A stretch of DNA of 37,248 nt from Anaerolineales bacterium HSG24 (GTDB lineage: Bacteria > Chloroflexota > Anaerolineae > 4572-78 > J111), in NCBI GenBank assembly GCA_030377895.1, contig JAUCGB010000035.1, positions 1 to 37,248 on the forward strand. Reading direction: 5' to 3'. Of this stretch, positions 1 to 9,482 are shown in pieces. Position 1 is the stretch's first letter. Each line of letters begins with the position of its first letter. The notes under the pieces are model-generated. The model saw only the letters and a program-made list of their open reading frames with translations. It had not been told where the DNA came from and made no database searches. Made by a program: the position numbers and the translations under genes.

Positions 1-300
1 AGTGCGTGTAATATTTCCATTGCTACATGATCATCATTAATCTGAATTTAGCAAATTGGAACTGTCGGTGTTGACAACCTAATTACTCTACTTTTTGCGC
101 TGTTTGTACTCGATTCTGAGCGGTGCCTCTAAGCGGAATGCTTGCTTATTGTTCCGAGATAAGTAACTTTCATTTCTAAGTTGTCACTTTTGAGCTGACA
201 TGCTGTCCTTTAACCTCCTGGAGATTGGGATTTTACGAGTTAATCCTGAAAATTACTTATTGCCAAGTTGTGTAGGGTAAAATAACACGCTAAAACCCAA
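1..300. other. Upstream region without a recognisable gene
   Basis: No open frame of convincing composition and no RNA gene is seen on either strand. A TTGACA hexamer lies at 71-76 but no matching -10 box follows at the right distance, so it is not called as a promoter. The stretch just before the first gene is AT-rich and lacks a clear Shine-Dalgarno sequence. Confidence 0.5.
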
Positions 301-303
301 TTG

Positions 304-1725
304 ATGTTTATTTTATTCACAAACACTGTATCTCAAACTTCTAAAGTGATGGCGATTCTCTTAGCGTTGGCATTAGTCCGTGGCATTATCTACGCCTCCA
401 TCGTCCCTCCGTGGCAAGCTCCTGACGAACCGGCGCACTTTGAACGAGCAAAAGCCGCATTTAACACGATAGAGTGGGTTGGTTCTACTGAACAACCAGT
501 TTGGTATGACAATATCCGTGATTCACTCTTTACTTTTCGGTTTTGGCACTATGCCCTGCCGCATCAGCACCCCGCGCCCGACCAACCCTTAAATCACTAT
601 ATTCAACTTTACCATGAGGTGTATGGCGGACTATACAGTAGTCGAGTGGCTTACCTTATCATAGGTTTACCGATAATTATGACCTCGAATCAGCCAATTG
701 TACTTCAATTATACGCTATGCGTCTCTACACTGTGCTATTTGGGGTATTGATGGTTTGGCTAGGTTATCTGCTTACCAAAACGATTTTCCCTAATGACCT
801 ATTTTTGAGTTTGGGCGTGCCGATTTTAATCACTTTTACCCCACAACACACCCACCTATTGTCAACCGTTAACAATGGAAATCTGGCTGAGGTTCTAGCG
901 ACGGTCAGTCTGTTACTGCTAGTGCGTGGAGTTATGGCGGGTTTTTCTTGGTCGCTGGGTGGAGTAATAATCGTTGTGGCTATTTTTGCCATGTGGACAA
1001 AAGCAACCACCTACTTTTTGATATTTCCGCTGATAGTTATTGGTTCACTATATCTCCTGCGCTACAGGCGACATTGGCACTGGTTGCTTCCGCTAGGATT
1101 CATCATCATATCAGTCGTATACTATTTCATCCCCACGCGCCTATTGGTGTTGATTGGTTGGGGTTGGCAACATTTGATGAAAAGCGATTTGTATATGGAG
1201 CCAACTTATTTAAGTCATATCTTTCGAAGCTTTTGGGCTATGCCGGGCTGGCTACATTTGAGGCTGAATCCGTTCTGGTATAAGATTGTTCTTGGCTTTG
1301 TGGGAGTAGGTGTTGGTGGTTTGCTCATCCGTTTGGGAAGGTTAGCTTACCAAAAATTTAGGACTACTTCTGACGAGTTGCCTAATCATTTTGTTAGACG
1401 ACTCGTGTTAGTTTGGCAACAACAATGCTCGCCTCAACAACAGCGTCAACTTTTGGCTTTAGCAATATTAGCCTTGGCAATTCTAAGTGCCGTCTCAATC
1501 CAAATCGGTTGGCATATCATCACCGGCTCCATGGCCTATCATCAAGGACGCTCAATCTATCCGGTGATTGTGCCATTATATCTGTTTTTATTACTTGGTT
1601 GGCAACAGGTCATCCCCGCCTCAAAACAACCCTTGGGACTGATTACGCTGACTACCCTATTTATCCTGTTTGATGGGCTGGTCTTGTTCAACTATATTAT
1701 CCCATTTTTCCATACTTCTTACTAA
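304..1725 (+). CDS. Polytopic membrane protein, DUF2142 family
   Basis: This is a hydrophobic protein of about 473 residues with roughly nine or ten predicted membrane segments, starting with one at about 15-35. Directly after it comes the motif P-P-W-Q-A-P-D-E-P-A-H-F, the hallmark of the DUF2142 family of bacterial membrane proteins, often found beside glycosyltransferases and resembling GT-C type enzymes in topology. The family role is not firmly established; export or modification of surface polysaccharide is an inference from neighbours. ATG at 304 is chosen; a TTG at 301 is in frame immediately before it, and neither has an obvious ribosome binding site. The next gene starts 12 bases after the stop and continues the same transcription unit, with the large multidomain glycosyltransferase after that. 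Confidence 0.75.
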   Translation: MFILFTNTVSQTSKVMAILLALALVRGIIYASIVPPWQAPDEPAHFERAKAAFNTIEWVGSTEQPVWYDNIRDSLFTFRFWHYALPHQHPAPDQPLNHYIQLYHEVYGGLYSSRVAYLIIGLPIIMTSNQPIVLQLYAMRLYTVLFGVLMVWLGYLLTKTIFPNDLFLSLGVPILITFTPQHTHLLSTVNNGNLAEVLATVSLLLLVRGVMAGFSWSLGGVIIVVAIFAMWTKATTYFLIFPLIVIGSLYLLRYRRHWHWLLPLGFIIISVVYYFIPTRLLVLIGWGWQHLMKSDLYMEPTYLSHIFRSFWAMPGWLHLRLNPFWYKIVLGFVGVGVGGLLIRLGRLAYQKFRTTSDELPNHFVRRLVLVWQQQCSPQQQRQLLALAILALAILSAVSIQIGWHIITGSMAYHQGRSIYPVIVPLYLFLLLGWQQVIPASKQPLGLITLTTLFILFDGLVLFNYIIPFFHTSY

Positions 1726-1737
1726 AAACATATCATC

Positions 1738-2451
1738 ATGTCCCGTATCATTTCAAAAAAAACCTATTTAGCAATATTGTTGCTCGCAAGTTTGAGTGCG
1801 ATGGGCCTAATTTTTACCAACATGTTGAATCAACTTGGCTGTGAAGGGCAATATATCAACTACAATACTTTACCAAGCGATCACATACAGATTTGGGATG
1901 ACATTGTTGCTGGACAGAGTTTTGTGGCCCAGCAAAACAATCTCAACCGAGTTGACCTGTTGTTCCATACTTACTGGCGTACCAACACCAAAGATATTAT
2001 CATTACCCTTATGGAGATGTCCGACGCAAACACTTATCCAGAAAGCACTCTACTATTACATCAGACCACATTTAATGCCGCCATTTTGCGAAACGAAAGT
2101 TGGTATTCCTTCATTTTTCCGAATATATCCAACTCTCAAGGTAAAACTTATCTTATTACGGTAAAATCTCCCACTTCATACGAGGGGAATGCAATCACAC
2201 TTGGCGGGATAGATACAGATGTTTATCCGATGGGAACCACCTTTTTAACAGGTATCCTTGTTCCCAACCAAGAATTTACCTTTCGTATCTGTTATGCCAT
2301 GACCATCGGCGAAAAAATACAGCGTCTGTCTCATCAAATCACTAATGACCGCCCGATGGCCTGGGGAACGGTACTTTTTTATATCCTATTATTTGGCCTA
2401 TATGCTTTGCTCTTGCCTCTTTTTATTTGGCAACTAGTTAAAATACTATAA
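1738..2451 (+). CDS. Two-anchor membrane protein with extracytoplasmic domain
   Basis: A 237-residue protein with one membrane segment at about 9-28 and a second at about 210-230. Between them lies a soluble stretch rich in beta-prone residues, which would face outside the cytoplasm if both anchors span the membrane. I do not recognise a named family; the central part (G-Q-S-F-V-A near residue 58, then alternating hydrophobic strands) looks like a beta-sandwich, possibly carbohydrate-binding. It follows the DUF2142 gene by 12 bases and precedes the polysaccharide-assembly gene by 61 bases, so a role in the same envelope process is likely but only inferred. Confidence 0.6.
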   Translation: MSRIISKKTYLAILLLASLSAMGLIFTNMLNQLGCEGQYINYNTLPSDHIQIWDDIVAGQSFVAQQNNLNRVDLLFHTYWRTNTKDIIITLMEMSDANTYPESTLLLHQTTFNAAILRNESWYSFIFPNISNSQGKTYLITVKSPTSYEGNAITLGGIDTDVYPMGTTFLTGILVPNQEFTFRICYAMTIGEKIQRLSHQITNDRPMAWGTVLFYILLFGLYALLLPLFIWQLVKIL

Positions 2452-2512
2452 CATCAGGAAGAATTTTCTACCCTAAAGGATTTCGAGACCTTTGGAACTT
2501 GTCTAAATATCC

Positions 2513-5500
2513 ATGAAAAAACCAATAAATTCCGAACAGATTGATAACTTTTATAATACCCATTGCTATAACATGGTCAGTGGTCATTCTTGTCAATATG
2601 ATGAGAGATGGCTTGCCTTTTTTTCCGATCTGGCAACCAAAATTCTCGACCAAATTCAACCAGTCACCGTACTAGATGCAGGATGTGCCAGAGGGTTGCT
2701 GGTAGAGGAATTACGCAAACAAGGAGTAGAAGCGTTTGGGATTGATTTCTCCGACGATGCGATTAAAAATCTCCATGCCGACATAGCTTCTTTCTGTACC
2801 GTCGGCTCATTGGCTGACCCGTTACCTCGTCGCTACGACTTGATTGTCAATATTGAAGTATTAGAACATATGCCTCAAGCTGATGCAGAACAAGCCATCG
2901 CCAATTTCTGCCAAGCCAGCGACGACATCCTTTTCTCCTCCACCCCGTTTGACTATCGCGAAACGACTCATATCAACGTACACCCTCCAGAATATTGGGC
3001 AGAACAGTTTGCTAAATATAATTTTTTTCGTGATATTGATTTTGATGCCTCTTTTATCACGGATTGGGCCGTGCGGTTTCGGTGTAAATCGGATACATTA
3101 CCCCGTATCGTGCGCGATTACGAGCGTCACTTTTGGTTGTTAAACAAAGAAAACCTAGACCTCCGTAACGTCTCCCAAGAGATATCTACCGAACTCCGAA
3201 CCTTAAAAACAACACAACTAACCAAACAAAACAAGATAATTGAAACCTTAAAACAACGGCATGCTACTGAAATGTCGGAAATACAACAGACATTCCAGAG
3301 TCAAATTCAAACTCTCGATATCGAGAATCAACTGTTAAAAAAACAGTGGCTCAATATTGAACGCACAATCGGCGACGTTATTTTACAAAAACTACAGAGT
3401 TTACATTCAAAAGTATCCACCCCAAACAGCAGTCGCGAAGTATGGTTGACAAAATTATCCCAAATGATAGTCCATCATCGACTTCCAGCCGGAATTCAGT
3501 TTTTGAAGGCTCATTATCGTAAAATACTACGGGCTGAATTGGGACGACTATCAAAATCTGATCTAGAAGCCGAATTTACCTCTGTATCTGAATCCTATCA
3601 AACTTGGATTGCCAACAACGAGCCAACCCCAGAAGAATTGGAAGAGCAAAAAAAAGAGAGCCACAACTTTGCTTATCGCCCTCTCATCAGCATCATTACC
3701 CCCGTTTACAACCCTTCTCTGCCAGTATTGGAACAAACTATCGATTCTGTTCTGGCTCAAAGTTATGATAATTGGCAACTTTGTTTAGCTAACGGTAGCC
3801 CCGAAAGAACCGATCTGCGTATTTTTCTTGACCAGTTAGCCAGCCGTACTCCTAAGATCATGGTTAGTCATTTATCAGAAAATTTGGGCATATCTGGCAA
3901 CTCAAACGAGGCCTTAAAACTGGCTCAGGGTGATTTTATCGCTTTTCTTGACCATGATGACTTGTTTACCCCCAATATGTTATATGAACTGGTCACACTC
4001 TTGAATCATATTCCAGATTTAAATCTTATCTATTTTGATGAGGATAAATTATCGGAGAATGGACTAATTCGGGGAGAACCATTTTTTAAACCAGACTGGT
4101 CACCTCACATGTTATTATGCACCAACTATCTTACCCATCCGGTCTGTCGGCATCAATTTTTATTGGAGGTTGGGCTATTTGACCCACAATTGGACGGGGC
4201 GCAAGATTGGGATTTTGCTCTTCGTTGCACTTTCAAAACCGATAAAATATACCATATACCCAAAATCCTCTATCATTGGCGCAAAGTCAAAGACTCTACT
4301 GCAAGTGGATTAACCGTCAAGCCGTGGGTTTATGAAGCCCAAATCCGCAGTCTGAAAAATCATCTGGAACGATTGGGAGTTGAGAATGTTCAAGTTACAA
4401 TTCCTCGTTTAGGCATAATACGTCTACATCTGCCCAATTCTGGGGCAAAAGTTTCGATTATCATTCCTACCAAAAATAAAACTCATATCTTAAACGCCTG
4501 TATTTCCTCGATTCTTGATATAACCAGTTATTCTAATTACGAAATTATAATCGTCGATAATGGAAGTAATGAACCTGCTACTCGCCAGTATTATAAGACT
4601 CTAGCTATCCACGACAACATCAAAATCGTCGAATATCCGGCTCCCTTTAACTATTCCGCTCTTAATAATGTCGGAGTTAGTCATGCATCGGGTGATATTC
4701 TGCTATTTTTGAATAATGACACCGAAATTTTGGAGGCAGATTGGTTAGATGAGTTGGTTAGTTGGGTTGAGCGTCCCGAAATAGGCATTGTGGGAGCCAA
4801 ACTACTCCGTCCCGATGAAACGATTCAGCATGCTGGTGTTATTATGGGGATTGGACATTGTGACCATATTTTCAATAATCAAGTTGAGTATCAAGCGAGT
4901 GTCTATGGTTTAGCCGAGTGGTATCGTAACTTCGCTGCCGTAACGGGAGCATGTTTGATGATGCAACGTGACCTATTTGACGAGGTTGGTGGCTTTGATG
5001 AAACCTATAAAGTCAGTTGGAGCGATGTTGAGCTTTGTTTGCGGGTTAAAACGGCAGGATATGATATTTTGTACACCCCCTTTGCCCGTCTGCTTCATCA
5101 TGAGGGGGCTAGCCGAGGTAAATTTGCTCCAACTAGTGATTTGATACGGGCTACCGTACAGTTCTTCCCTTTTGTGGTACAGGATGATCCCTACTTTAAC
5201 CCAAATCTTTCTTATGCCACCAACCAACCGACCATTGTCGAAGAAAATCCAACAGGTCGTCCAACACGTTTATTGCACATCCTACAAGGACATAATCTGA
5301 TTGATCAAATTGATGAAGCACTATTGGAAAGATTACCTAGTCTAGTCGGCGACAGTTTAATCCCTTGGCCCAAGCAGGCCAAACCCCAACCAATCCAACG
5401 AATCATGCTCATCTCGCCAGAACTGAGTTTGACCGACGCGGCTCAGTCCATGTTTATATTGGCCCAAACGTTACAGCAACAGGGGTATGAAGTAACGGTC

Positions 5501-6478
5501 TATGCTTCTCAATCTGGGCCATTACAAACCAGCTACGAACAGGTCGGGATTCCGGTCAAAATTAGCCCTTATCTGGTTGATCATCAGACACATAGTCAAG
5601 GGGATGCCTTACAATTAAGTGGCTTGGTCGTTGCTTATGATTTGGTTATCGCCAATACGATTGCCACTTGGCGGGCCATCCATGCCGCCAGAGCCTTCCA
5701 GCGTCCTTCAATTTGGTGGATTCATAAACCACCTCTACCGACCCTACAACCCAAATCAGAAAACGGGTTAGCCTTTTCAACGGCTGAACGAGTTCTGTTT
5801 CCGCATGCCACCGTCCAAGTGGCCTATCGGAACTTTACCGAACGAGACAATTTTGCTCTGCTTGCGGTCAATATCAGCCAAACTATCGAACCGTCTATCA
5901 CCGAGCAAGAATCAACCAACGATAAATTTACCTTAGTCTATCCGACCGCAATCAAATCGGGAGGTGGTCAAGATACCTTGGCGCAGGCTTTGGTCAGCCT
6001 ACCCCCAGCTATACAGGAGCAGGTTCGCTGTTATTTTGTCGGGCCAATCATAGATTCTACGGTTCAAACCGCGTTGCAACAACTTACCGCAGAATCTCTG
6101 GTGGAGACCCAATTTGTTGAACCAGAGTCGATATCCCAAATTAACCAATATTTGGTTCAATCTGACCTTGTGATCTCCATTCCAGAACGAAGCCATGTCC
6201 CCTTGGGCATCATGCAAGCTATGACCTTGGCAAAGCCAATCATAACGACTGATCTAGCCGCCATGACAGAGTTGATTGACCACAAGGTCAACGGGTTATT
6301 GGTTTCGGTTCGCAATAGTCAAGCCGTCTCTGTCTGTCTTTTACGCCTATTTTATGACCAAGATTATCGCCTGCAACTTGGCCGGGCCGCGCAACAAACG
6401 ATTGCAGAGCAATCACAATCGGACACTTTTAGCGAACTGGTGAAACAGTTAGTAGAAACAATTGAGATGGTAGCATGA
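2513..6478 (+). CDS. Multidomain methyltransferase / GT2 / GT2 / GT4 glycosyltransferase
   Basis: This 1321-residue protein joins several polysaccharide enzymes in one chain. Residues about 1-200 form a class I SAM-dependent methyltransferase: motif I is V-L-D-A-G-C-A-R-G at 53-61 and the post-motif is N-I-E-V-L-E-H-M at 113-120. Residues about 215-290 are Gln/Glu/Lys-rich and predicted coiled coil. A first GT2 domain begins near 391 (I-T-P-V-Y-N) with its acidic metal motif D-H-D-D near 479. A second GT2 begins near 648 (I-I-P-T-K-N-K) with N-N-D-T near 733. From about 962 a GT4-type (GT-B) domain follows, ending in a P-L-G-I-M-Q-A-M stretch where family members usually have E before A-M. 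It has no signal peptide or membrane segment, so it is cytoplasmic or peripheral. The likely role is assembly and methyl-capping of a cell-surface glycan; the substrate is unknown. Confidence 0.85.
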   Translation: MKKPINSEQIDNFYNTHCYNMVSGHSCQYDERWLAFFSDLATKILDQIQPVTVLDAGCARGLLVEELRKQGVEAFGIDFSDDAIKNLHADIASFCTVGSLADPLPRRYDLIVNIEVLEHMPQADAEQAIANFCQASDDILFSSTPFDYRETTHINVHPPEYWAEQFAKYNFFRDIDFDASFITDWAVRFRCKSDTLPRIVRDYERHFWLLNKENLDLRNVSQEISTELRTLKTTQLTKQNKIIETLKQRHATEMSEIQQTFQSQIQTLDIENQLLKKQWLNIERTIGDVILQKLQSLHSKVSTPNSSREVWLTKLSQMIVHHRLPAGIQFLKAHYRKILRAELGRLSKSDLEAEFTSVSESYQTWIANNEPTPEELEEQKKESHNFAYRPLISIITPVYNPSLPVLEQTIDSVLAQSYDNWQLCLANGSPERTDLRIFLDQLASRTPKIMVSHLSENLGISGNSNEALKLAQGDFIAFLDHDDLFTPNMLYELVTLLNHIPDLNLIYFDEDKLSENGLIRGEPFFKPDWSPHMLLCTNYLTHPVCRHQFLLEVGLFDPQLDGAQDWDFALRCTFKTDKIYHIPKILYHWRKVKDSTASGLTVKPWVYEAQIRSLKNHLERLGVENVQVTIPRLGIIRLHLPNSGAKVSIIIPTKNKTHILNACISSILDITSYSNYEIIIVDNGSNEPATRQYYKTLAIHDNIKIVEYPAPFNYSALNNVGVSHASGDILLFLNNDTEILEADWLDELVSWVERPEIGIVGAKLLRPDETIQHAGVIMGIGHCDHIFNNQVEYQASVYGLAEWYRNFAAVTGACLMMQRDLFDEVGGFDETYKVSWSDVELCLRVKTAGYDILYTPFARLLHHEGASRGKFAPTSDLIRATVQFFPFVVQDDPYFNPNLSYATNQPTIVEENPTGRPTRLLHILQGHNLIDQIDEALLERLPSLVGDSLIPWPKQAKPQPIQRIMLISPELSLTDAAQSMFILAQTLQQQGYEVTVYASQSGPLQTSYEQVGIPVKISPYLVDHQTHSQGDALQLSGLVVAYDLVIANTIATWRAIHAARAFQRPSIWWIHKPPLPTLQPKSENGLAFSTAERVLFPHATVQVAYRNFTERDNFALLAVNISQTIEPSITEQESTNDKFTLVYPTAIKSGGGQDTLAQALVSLPPAIQEQVRCYFVGPIIDSTVQTALQQLTAESLVETQFVEPESISQINQYLVQSDLVISIPERSHVPLGIMQAMTLAKPIITTDLAAMTELIDHKVNGLLVSVRNSQAVSVCLLRLFYDQDYRLQLGRAAQQTIAEQSQSDTFSELVKQLVETIEMVA

Positions 6479-6521
6479 TGCGTGAAGCGTGATCCTCGTT
6501 ATAAACGTCCGCAAGCAACTG

Positions 6522-6560
6522 AAAAAGCCCCACCATGTTGATAATGGTGGGGCTTTTTTT
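6522..6560. terminator. Bidirectional intrinsic terminator
   Basis: A perfect 15-bp stem (6522-6536 with 6544-6558) has a GC-rich core, a 7-base loop, an A-run on the left and a T-run on the right, so it can work for both strands. It lies 44 bases after the plus-strand glycosyltransferase gene and downstream of the convergent minus-strand gene ending at 6653. Confidence 0.9.
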
Positions 6561-6652
6561 ATATTTAGTCTACCAGAAAACCTTTGTCCACATTCCCTCC
6601 TTGAAGTTTCGAGGAAGGTTTATCTGAATATCTATACAAGTATCACGCTGGT

Positions 6653-7351
6653 TTAACTCGGTGTTGGCGGTACAACTTGGGTTGCGGTTGGTGAGGGAGC
6701 ATCAGTCGGCACGGCGGTTGGGAGTTCAAAAGGCACATTACTAGGTGTCGGAACAACCGTCGGAGTATCGGTTGGCGCAGGCGTTGCGGTTGGCTCCTCG
6801 GTTGGTTGCTCAGATGCCGGAACATCTGTGGCTGGCGCGCTATCTTCAACCGTTGGCTGAACAGCGGGGTCAGGCTCATCGCCACCGCCGTCACTTAAGA
6901 TGAGATTATAGACCGCCATACTGCCCAAACCACAAACAATCAGCAGGCCAAATATTGCCCCAATAATCAACCGAGGATTAATCCCACCACCTGATTTTTT
7001 CTTCATGGTGCTAGGCATTTCTAGCTCATCATCATCAAGTTCGTAATCGTCATCCTCATCGTCAGGCAACCCCTCGTAAGTCTCTAAGGCATCACTGAGC
7101 ATATCATTGAGGCTAAAACTACCATCCTCCATCGCTTGCAAAGCTCGTTGGGCTACCTCGTTATCAGAATTAATCGCCACCACATTTTCCAAACAAATCT
7201 GGCGTTCTTCATCATCCTCAACGACTGCGCTCATCCACAACCAGCCTTCATCGTTATTTTCGTCCTCTTCAAGAACCTCTTCTAATACCTCGCGGCCCTC
7301 TTCACGATTGCCCAAACGGATATATTCAATTGCATCAGCTAAATCGGCCAT
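6653..7351 (-). CDS. TPR-like membrane protein with Pro/Thr-rich tail
   Basis: A 232-residue protein in three parts. Residues 1-75 are helical and acidic with TPR-like spacing (a W-L-W-M segment near 37-40 and a second helical pair after it). Residues 76-120 are very acidic with runs of Asp. A single membrane segment lies at about 128-151, and residues 158-232 form a low-complexity tail of Pro, Thr, Val and Ala, probably an extracytoplasmic stalk. No enzyme motif is seen. Proteins of this architecture are common in filamentous Chloroflexota, but I know of no assigned function; scaffolding or surface display is a guess. A good AAGGAG ribosome binding site lies 8 bases before the ATG. The gene stands alone and converges on the terminator at 6522. 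Confidence 0.75.
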   Translation of the reverse strand: MADLADAIEYIRLGNREEGREVLEEVLEEDENNDEGWLWMSAVVEDDEERQICLENVVAINSDNEVAQRALQAMEDGSFSLNDMLSDALETYEGLPDDEDDDYELDDDELEMPSTMKKKSGGGINPRLIIGAIFGLLIVCGLGSMAVYNLILSDGGGDEPDPAVQPTVEDSAPATDVPASEQPTEEPTATPAPTDTPTVVPTPSNVPFELPTAVPTDAPSPTATQVVPPTPS

Positions 7352-7374
7352 GTGTTTGGCTCCTTAAAATTATG

Positions 7375-7413
7375 GGAGTGCAAGGCTTACTTTGCAGGCA
7401 AGGCAAGCACTCC
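7375..7413. repeat. Short imperfect inverted repeat, GGAGTGC...GCACTCC
   Basis: The ends GGAGTGC (7375-7381) and GCACTCC (7407-7413) are exact inverted copies, and the interior carries GCAAGGC/GCAAAG-type words. A related half-element is seen near 22693-22716. It sits in the leader of the minus-strand TPR-like gene, so it may form a hairpin in that transcript. It is probably a REP-like interspersed repeat. Confidence 0.5.
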
Positions 7414-7928
7414 AGATTTTATCACGACATGTTCAGGACTACCAAAATTATGATGTCAACGTAATGGTATTATTATAACACCAACCTCATCAGGGTGACA
7501 AGTTGGTTGGCTGATAGTAAGAATCGCGTCCTACACCTGTCCCAAACCCGTAACTCTCGCCGAAAAAACACGGTTTTTTATATTATTCTGTATCAAAAAA
7601 TCATAGCCTGATGAATCGGTAAACTTATTGGTATATATAAGCGAATATTGTAATTATCACTTAACAGATTTGTCTAATTAGCATAACGTGTAGTAGAATT
7701 AAAAATCAGCTAGTCTGCCTTATAAATTCCGGTGAATTTTGTCGTTAAAAATTACCAATTTGATTACAATGGTTAGGCACAGATAGAAACGTCGAGTTTA
7801 CTGAAAACGGATGAATTTGGCTTAATCAGCGTTTATCAGTGCTTTTTCGGCATTAGGAAATTTAGACGCAAGTTGGCTAAAAACTGATAATTACATGGTA
7901 GTATATACGAATTAAAGGATACAAAACA
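7414..7928. other. AT-rich divergent intergenic region
   Basis: About 515 bases between two divergent genes. No open frame with good composition and no RNA gene are seen. The region should hold promoters for both neighbours, but I cannot pick a convincing -35/-10 pair. The plus-strand gene has an AAAGGA ribosome binding site about 9 bases before its ATG at 7929. Confidence 0.5.
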
Positions 7929-9374
7929 ATGGAATTTGTCATCTTTCTAATAGTAGCCAGTTTATTATTTACACTGTCGGTAACAATCTTGAGTTACTTT
8001 GCTCAAAAAGAGGTTGGAGATGCAGGGTATGCCGCTCGAAGAGTTCTCGATCCTGTGCTTAATTCTTCAATTATTTTGGTCATCGTTGGAGTTTTAACAC
8101 TTGAATCCGTATCGGCATATATTGAAGATTTGGTAGTACGTATATTGGGAGAAAGAATCAGTGGCTGGATTGGTTTGCCTGTTTGGACTGTTTTGTTTGT
8201 AATTACACTGATTTTAACGGGGAAATGGATAGCTTCGAAATTCAGCAAACTCACCAAATCACCTAAATCAGAGAGTTTTGCCGCTAATTGTTGGTATGGT
8301 TACTGGACTCTGAGTATTTTGAGTTATTTGGCCGGAGGATTAATTGGTTTTCTATTTATAGCAATTCCAAATATCCTGCTTTTTTTGGGTGGCCTTTATT
8401 ATATATCAGACTTTATCCTGCCTTTACCCGATAAGCGAAAGCGCGTAGATCAACTCAAAGCTTTTCGGTGTTTGATTACATTTAGTATGGGAACTAATTA
8501 CCCCTATTATTTTGTTGATGATAACGATGAACTAAAGGAATATGTGAAAGGGAATCGATCTCAACAGTTCTTTGGCGGGCCGGGATTTGTGTATACCAAT
8601 TGTCATCAGGCCGTGTTCATCACCGACGACGGAACAAATAGTCGTGTAGCCGAACCGGGTTTGACATTTACCAAAAGAATGGAGCAAGTATCGAAAATTA
8701 TTGATCTACGTCCCCAAGTACGCGCCTTTCCCGTTGAGACCTTGACCAAAGATGGTATCCCTACCGATGTCGTTACATTCGTTCCGGTCAGAATCGATCA
8801 AGACGATAAAGAGATTGAACTCGGCAAATCTTTCCCCTTTCAAAAGCGGGCCGTTTACAAAGCTCTATTTGATGCACCTATTCGTAGAGAACAAGACAAA
8901 GAGAAAAGTGGGCAGAAATATGAATGGAATGGTGGGCCAAAGGATGGATTAATTCCTCTTCTAGGTAAACGGATTATGCAAGATATTATCAGCCATTACG
9001 ACGTTGACAATTTGTGTGAACCGAATGATCCTAGGGTTAAAATTGCTGACAAGATGAAAGAGGAAATAAAGAAAGTGTTAGAATCGCGAGGACTTAAGCT
9101 CATTGGAGGCGGTATCAGCAACTTAATGCCGCCAAATGGGATTTTGGAAAGACGTCTTGAAAACTGGCAAACACAATGGAAGGCTAAAATTGAAGAAATA
9201 ACCGAAAAAGAAAAAACGCATCGCATGCTTGCTCTAGGCGAAGCGCGAGTCGATGCTGAGAAAGAAATTGTTGAATCTGGTCAGAATATCGAACAAAATA
9301 AAGATTTACAACTCGCCTCTGTTTTACGTTTCATTAACTCTCTAACCAAGTGGGACACGGATAAAAGCGAATAA
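7929..9374 (+). CDS. SPFH/band 7 domain membrane protein (first of a pair)
   Basis: A 481-residue protein. The first 160 residues hold four or more membrane segments (about 2-22, 47-66, 83-103, 126-155). The soluble part then has the layout of an SPFH (stomatin/prohibitin/flotillin) domain: G-G-P-G-F-V near 216, an A-E-P-G-L turn near 242, I-D-L-R-P near 257 and T-K-D-G-I-P near 273. A charged helical tail (about 410-460, rich in Glu/Lys with E-A-R-V-D-A-E-K-E) is typical of the flotillin-like coiled region. SPFH proteins form large membrane rings that organise other membrane proteins; the partner here is unknown. The next gene encodes a second, diverged SPFH protein, and three more same-strand genes follow. 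Confidence 0.75.
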   Translation: MEFVIFLIVASLLFTLSVTILSYFAQKEVGDAGYAARRVLDPVLNSSIILVIVGVLTLESVSAYIEDLVVRILGERISGWIGLPVWTVLFVITLILTGKWIASKFSKLTKSPKSESFAANCWYGYWTLSILSYLAGGLIGFLFIAIPNILLFLGGLYYISDFILPLPDKRKRVDQLKAFRCLITFSMGTNYPYYFVDDNDELKEYVKGNRSQQFFGGPGFVYTNCHQAVFITDDGTNSRVAEPGLTFTKRMEQVSKIIDLRPQVRAFPVETLTKDGIPTDVVTFVPVRIDQDDKEIELGKSFPFQKRAVYKALFDAPIRREQDKEKSGQKYEWNGGPKDGLIPLLGKRIMQDIISHYDVDNLCEPNDPRVKIADKMKEEIKKVLESRGLKLIGGGISNLMPPNGILERRLENWQTQWKAKIEEITEKEKTHRMLALGEARVDAEKEIVESGQNIEQNKDLQLASVLRFINSLTKWDTDKSE

Positions 9375-9482
9375 ATACTGGTTTTTTGTGTCAATCTGTG
9401 TCAGTAGCTCGACGAATCGACAAGATGAAAAATCACTAAAAAACCCTGTAGATTTTGTTGACAATATTAAGGAAAAAACAAT

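Noticed and set aside
71..99. Promoter from the TTGACA word at 71-76
   Set aside because: There is no acceptable -10 hexamer 16-18 bases downstream.
6643..6894. Second minus-strand frame overlapping the Pro/Thr-rich tail
   Set aside because: It is a shadow of low-complexity codons, without a ribosome binding site and fully inside the TPR-like gene.
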